From: Microbispora hainanensis
GTDB taxonomy: Bacteria > Actinomycetota > Actinomycetes > Streptosporangiales > Streptosporangiaceae
Assembly: GCF_006874475.1 (NCBI RefSeq)
Contig: NZ_VIRM01000013.1
Span: forward strand, 1 to 64,000
Length of the DNA stretch: 64,000 bases
Direction: 5' to 3'
This document shows, piece by piece, positions 60,833 through 64,000 of this stretch. The position numbers were made by a program, and so were the translations under genes. Within the stretch, counting starts at the first letter, position 1; each line of letters opens with the position of its first letter. The notes beneath the pieces were generated by a model. The model had not been told where the DNA came from, searched no databases, and was given only the letters and a program-made list of their open reading frames with translations.

Positions 60833-61951
60833 ATGTCCGTCACTCTCACCGGCCACGCCCGCCCGGAGCTGCAGAAGATCATCGAGGAGATGGTCGATTC
60901 CGGTTTCGTCGGGGTGACGCTGCGGGTGCACGACGAGCACGGCGAGTGGACCGGGAGCGCCGGGCTGCGCGAGCTGGGCCGGACCGAAGAGCCGCCGATC
61001 GACGGGCACATCCGGATCGGCAGCAACACCAAGACCTTCACCGCCACCGTGGTGCTGCAACTGGTGGCTGAGGGCAGGATCGGGCTGGACACCGCAGTGG
61101 ACGACTACCTGCCCGAGTTCGGGCTGGACCGGCGGATCACGGTGCGGATGCTGCTGCAGCACACCAGCGGAGTGTTCAACTTCACCGGAGAGTACTTCGA
61201 GGACGGCACGTTCGTCCCGGGGATCACCGCCACCACCGCGGGTAAGGAATGGGTGGACGACCGGTTCCACACCTACCGGCCGGAGGAGCTGGTCCGGCTG
61301 GCGTTGTCGAAGCCGGCGCGCTTCGAGCCGGGCACCGACTGGAGCTACGCCAACACCAACTACGTGCTGGCCAGGCTGCTGATCGAGAAGGTCACCGGCC
61401 GCTCGGTCGCCGAGGAGATGCGGCGGCTGATCCTGGGGCCGCTCAACCTGACCGGCACCATCCAGCCGACCGGCGAGACCGGCATCCCCGAGCCGCACGC
61501 CCACGCCTACTACCGATATGAGGAGGACGGCCAGACCCGGACGGTCGACGTCACCCGCCACAACCCATCCTGGATCTCCTCCGGTGGCGACATGATCTCC
61601 ACTACCCGCGACCTGCACACGTTCATCTCCGCGCTGCTGGGCGGCAGGCTGCTGCCGGCCGAGCTGCTGGCCGAGATGTGCACGCCCGAGGCGAAGGCCG
61701 GCTACGGCCTGGGGGTGTTCGTGCAGGAGGTGCCGGGCGGCGGCACCGTCATCATGCACAACGGCGGCATGGCGGGTCACGCGGCGCTGATGTACAGCAC
61801 GCCCGACGGCAGCACGACCCTGACCGCCGCGCTGAACTACGTCGACGACGCCGCGATGTCCATGGGAGTGGCGTTCCAGAAGGCGACGCAGCGCCTCGTC
61901 GCCGAGGTGTTCGGCGGTGAGCAGGCCGGGTCGGCCCGGCAGACGGGCTGA
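60833..61951 (+). CDS. serine hydrolase of the class C beta-lactamase/DD-peptidase fold
   Basis: This 372-residue protein has the SxxK motif RIGSNTKTFTA (S64, K67), the YxN motif WSYANTNYVLARLLIEKV, and HNGGMAGH as the third (KTG-like) box, with no signal peptide visible. Cytoplasmic or leaderless esterase/beta-lactamase-like proteins are common in actinomycetes and hydrolyse esters, D-amino-acid peptides or beta-lactams. AAGGAG lies 9 bp before ATG 60833. It is probably repressed by the divergent MarR/HTH_38 protein. Confidence 0.9.
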   Translation: MSVTLTGHARPELQKIIEEMVDSGFVGVTLRVHDEHGEWTGSAGLRELGRTEEPPIDGHIRIGSNTKTFTATVVLQLVAEGRIGLDTAVDDYLPEFGLDRRITVRMLLQHTSGVFNFTGEYFEDGTFVPGITATTAGKEWVDDRFHTYRPEELVRLALSKPARFEPGTDWSYANTNYVLARLLIEKVTGRSVAEEMRRLILGPLNLTGTIQPTGETGIPEPHAHAYYRYEEDGQTRTVDVTRHNPSWISSGGDMISTTRDLHTFISALLGGRLLPAELLAEMCTPEAKAGYGLGVFVQEVPGGGTVIMHNGGMAGHAALMYSTPDGSTTLTAALNYVDDAAMSMGVAFQKATQRLVAEVFGGEQAGSARQTG

Positions 61952-61981
61952 GCATCCGGGGTTGAGGGCCCGGCGGCGGGC

Positions 61982-62686
61982 TCAGGGGCGGCGGCGGGCC
62001 GTCCAGAGCCACACCGCCGCCAGGGCGGCGATCGCGAGGACGCCCCCGACGGCCATGCCGGCGAGGAAGCCCGGCTCGTCGCCGTCCGACGGCTCCCACA
62101 GGATCGCGGACACGACCACGGCGAGCACGGCCACTGCCAGCACGAGGTAGAACCGCCGGCTGAAGAAGACGCTGCGCCCGGGGGCCGCGGGCGGGGAGTC
62201 GAGCTGCGCGGCAGGCCCCACGCTGGCGGCCCTGGGCCGCTTGAAATACCGGTAGTACACCCAGGTGCCGCAGGGCTCCCAGCCCTCGGGCGCCAGGCGC
62301 GCGGCCAGTGCGGAGCCGCCGATAGACAGTTCCCTGCGATACTCCCACCGCTGCGGCCGTTCCGGGTCACGGTGGCTGACGAACCTGCCAAGGTGGTCGA
62401 CCCGGTCGATCTCCCAGCCCTGGTCGCCGAGCCGGGCCAGCATCCGGCGGTCGGTGAAGATGTCGGCGGTCCACCGCCACTCGGTGGCGTCCGTCGCGTC
62501 GGCCTCGGGCGCCCGCGCCGCCAGCAACCGGCCGGCGAACTCGCCCACCGGCCCGAACTCCTCCTCCGGGTCGCCGCCGGTCTCGGCGACGTACGAGGCC
62601 AGGTCGGCGATGGTGGCCTCGATCTGATCCGCGGGCACGCCGCCCTCGCGCAGCAGGGCCTGCAGCTCGTCGAGGTAGGCGCTCAC
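61982..62686 (-). CDS. HAAS/DUF2812-like membrane protein, PadR partner
   Basis: This 234-residue protein has a cytoplasmic HAAS-like helical segment at the N-terminus (LDELQALLREGGVPADQIEA), a middle with EYRRELSIGGSALAARLAPE and WEPCGTWVYYRYFKRPRA (DUF2812-like), and two hydrophobic helices near residues 170 and 205 (RFYLVLAVAVLAVVVSAILW, MAVGGVLAIAALAAVWLW). HAAS proteins are typical cotranscribed partners of PadR regulators. The GTG start overlaps the PadR stop (GTGA), and its Shine-Dalgarno GGGAGGG is supplied by the last PadR repeat unit. Confidence 0.82.
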   Translation of the reverse strand: MSAYLDELQALLREGGVPADQIEATIADLASYVAETGGDPEEEFGPVGEFAGRLLAARAPEADATDATEWRWTADIFTDRRMLARLGDQGWEIDRVDHLGRFVSHRDPERPQRWEYRRELSIGGSALAARLAPEGWEPCGTWVYYRYFKRPRAASVGPAAQLDSPPAAPGRSVFFSRRFYLVLAVAVLAVVVSAILWEPSDGDEPGFLAGMAVGGVLAIAALAAVWLWTARRRP

Positions 62687-63096
62687 TTCAGCCCTCCCGA
62701 GGCCAGCCCTTCCGAGGCCAGCCCTCCCGAGGCCAGCCCTTCCGAGGCCAGCCCTCCCGAGGCCAGCCCTCCCGAGGCCAGCACCGTGCGTACGGACTCG
62801 TCGAACGCCAGCCACAGGCGGCCCTGCTCGGCCAGCGTCTGCCTGCCCTGCTCGGTCAGCCGGTAGTAGCGCCGGCCGGGCCCGCGCTCGGTCACCCGGA
62901 ACTCGGCCGACACCAGGCCCGCCTCTTCCAAGCGGTTGAGAACGGGATAGAGCGTGCCTCCCCGGATCTGGCCGAGCCCCGAGCCGGCGAGCATCTTGGC
63001 GATCTCGTAGCCGTAGTTCTCGCCCTCCGTCAGGCTGGCCAGCACCAGCAGGTCGAGGACGCCCTTGAGCCAGCTCGCGCGGCGGTCGGTCGCCAT
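62683..63096 (-). CDS. PadR-family regulator with C-terminal pentapeptide repeats
   Basis: This 137-residue protein has the PadR winged helix (WLKGVLDLLVLASLTEGENY, GQIRGGTLYPVLNRLEEAGL, GPGRRYYRLTEQGRQTLAEQ), followed by a repeat tail GLAS(G/E)G six times that replaces the usual short C-terminal dimer helix. ATG 63096 is preferred over one three codons upstream. First gene of a two-gene operon with the HAAS protein; autoregulation is usual in the family. Confidence 0.9.
   Translation of the reverse strand: MATDRRASWLKGVLDLLVLASLTEGENYGYEIAKMLAGSGLGQIRGGTLYPVLNRLEEAGLVSAEFRVTERGPGRRYYRLTEQGRQTLAEQGRLWLAFDESVRTVLASGGLASGGLASEGLASGGLASEGLASGGLK
62690..62782. repeat. 15-bp coding minisatellite (5 full units plus partial ends)
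   Basis: Units GGCCAGCCCTYCCGA start at 62701, 62716, 62731, 62746 and 62761, with partial units at both ends. The Y position alternates T/C, giving Glu or Gly in the PadR tail. On the minus strand each C-variant unit carries GGGAGGG, a Shine-Dalgarno-like core; the last one serves the overlapping HAAS gene. Confidence 0.92.
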
Positions 63097-63127
63097 GTGC
63101 TTCATCCTCGCACGGTAGGTCCACTAC

Positions 63128-63862
63128 CTAGGCCGCATGACCGACCGTTCTCCGGGCGGGCTGCGGGGTGAACACGAGGCCCCGGATGTCCATCAGGGCG
63201 TGCATCAGGATCGGCAGCAGGAGGCTGCCGGTGGTGAGGTAGAGGGCGGTGAGCGCGCAGCCGGCGACGGCCACCCCGAGCATGCTCATCCATCCCTGGT
63301 AGAGGTGGCCCACCGCGAAGACCGCCAGGGCCAGGGCGGCGGCCGCGGTCGTGCTCAGGCCCAGCGCGCCGACGCCGAGCGCGATGAGCAGGCCACGGTA
63401 GACGATCTCCTCGCAGACGCCGGCGGTCACCGACATCGCGAGGGCGTGCCACCGCTCGGCGGACGTGCGCGGCAGCAGCTCCCGCATGCCCTCCAGACCG
63501 GGCATGGTCCGGCCGGAGCCGGCCAGCCGGCGCGCCGTCACGACGCTGATCACGAAGGCCCCCGACATGCCGATGACCGCCGGGGCGACCTTGCCGAAGT
63601 GGCTCGGCATCGCGAAGCCCAGATCCGCGAGGCCGACCCCCGGCGACAGCAGCAGGACCAGCGCCGTCACGGCGACCCAGACCCACTCCTCGGCGATCCA
63701 CTGCCGGTACATCCGCACCAGCGCCCCGGGCTCGTGGTCACGGCGTCGTGCCAGCCGGTCGTACTGGCGCTTGCCCAGCGCGGGGGCGGCGAAGGCCAGA
63801 TAGGCGGTCAGCGCGCACGCCAGGAGCAGGCCCGGGGGCGAGAAGCTCGCAGAGATGTCCAT
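63128..63862 (-). CDS. CPBP (Abi/CAAX) family intramembrane metalloprotease
   Basis: This 244-residue membrane protein has about seven hydrophobic helices. The catalytic motifs are EEIVYRGLLIA (EExxxR type) near residue 155, FAVGHLYQGWM near 190 and LLLPILMHALMD near 225. CPBP proteins act in prenyl-protein-like processing, bacteriocin self-immunity or signalling. ATG 63862 follows GGACGG in a short gap. Separated from the PadR gene by 22 bp of opposite-context sequence but on the same strand, so may be co-transcribed upstream of it. Confidence 0.88.
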   Translation of the reverse strand: MDISASFSPPGLLLACALTAYLAFAAPALGKRQYDRLARRRDHEPGALVRMYRQWIAEEWVWVAVTALVLLLSPGVGLADLGFAMPSHFGKVAPAVIGMSGAFVISVVTARRLAGSGRTMPGLEGMRELLPRTSAERWHALAMSVTAGVCEEIVYRGLLIALGVGALGLSTTAAAALALAVFAVGHLYQGWMSMLGVAVAGCALTALYLTTGSLLLPILMHALMDIRGLVFTPQPARRTVGHAA

Positions 63863-63940
63863 GGATCGCCGTCCTTTTTAGCACTGTTGGCGATCTAGAC
63901 GATAAAGCGAGCTAGTTAGGAATGCAACCTATAAAGGGGT

Positions 63941-64000
63941 TCAATCGTAGGCGTCCACCAGGCCCAGCGGCACGGCGCGACCGCAGACCAGGTGCACGCC
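63941..64000 (-). CDS. partial C-terminus of an unknown gene at the window edge
   Basis: The minus strand from the window end reads GVHLVCGRAVPLGLVDAYD and then TGA at 63941. The 19 residues look like a true protein end (normal codon bias), but no family can be named. The gene extends beyond the window. Confidence 0.4.
   Translation of the reverse strand, partial: GVHLVCGRAVPLGLVDAYD

Noticed and set aside
62690-62782. CRISPR array
   Set aside because: Units are 15 bp, contiguous, without spacers, and in frame inside a PadR gene.

Overview
The window is a high-GC (roughly 70% G+C by eye) stretch of an actinomycete chromosome. The signs are strong G/C bias at third codon positions, many GTG starts, ATGA/GTGA overlaps between cistrons, an XRE/DUF5753 plus RsbW-like ATPase pair, SARP-type BTAD and LuxR/AAA regulators, a candidate F420-type LLM oxidoreductase and a ricin-type (CBM13) secreted hydrolase. 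The gene style suggests Streptosporangiales (Nonomuraea/Streptosporangium-like), but nothing here fixes the genus. There is no rRNA, no intact tRNA and no CRISPR array.

Layout. (a) 0.1-4.6 kb is accessory DNA: an XRE regulator, an anti-sigma-like ATPase and a small partner; a VOC protein; an FtsK/TraB-like transfer-gene remnant; the 3' half of a tRNA-Ala(TGC) gene with its terminator, which reads as the attachment scar of an integrative element; and an IS3 remnant inserted in an ISL3 transposase remnant. (b) 4.7-9.4 kb holds hemerythrin and old-yellow-enzyme genes, a divergent LuxR/AAA regulator, a second copy of the tRNA-side terminator and two broken genes. (c) 9.4-20.7 kb has a two-component system, a membrane acyltransferase, an AAC(3)-type and a GNAT acetyltransferase, three proteins of unknown role, a GntR/MFS divergent pair and a secreted esterase-like enzyme with CBM13. 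(d) 21.2-26.3 kb has a PaaX-like regulator and a sugar ABC importer lacking its own ATPase. (e) 26.8-32.0 kb has MerR, alpha/beta hydrolase and TetR genes, and a toxin-antitoxin pair lying between two identical 218-bp copies of the 3' end of a DinB gene. (f) 32.0-42.5 kb contains many regulator/enzyme pairs, including an LLM-flavin/BBE-FAD fusion enzyme. (g) 42.7-47.6 kb carries a 1409-residue BTAD-STAND-WD40 protein and a P-loop protein. (h) 47.7-57.6 kb is a two-sided sugar-acid locus: SDR, GntR, galactonate-type dehydratase, KDPG-type aldolase and KDG-type kinase on the minus strand, and binding protein, ABC ATPase, permease, Zn-dehydrogenase and a DUF4380 protein on the plus strand. (i) 57.7-64.0 kb has DUF72, an RlmG-like methyltransferase, a MarR protein with a transposase-type HTH, a serine hydrolase, a PadR/HAAS pair and a CPBP protease.

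How genes work together. The clearest pathway is (h): an imported sugar or sugar acid would be oxidised by the SDR and/or Zn-dehydrogenase, dehydrated by the DgoD-like enzyme, phosphorylated by the PfkB kinase and cleaved by the aldolase to pyruvate and a triose phosphate, under a GntR/FCD repressor whose likely operator lies in the divergent promoter. Elsewhere the dominant pattern is a local regulator divergent from one target gene, often with a visible palindrome between them.

All gene functions are read from sequence motifs and family knowledge. No database search was run, and start codons were chosen from Shine-Dalgarno spacing and family starts.
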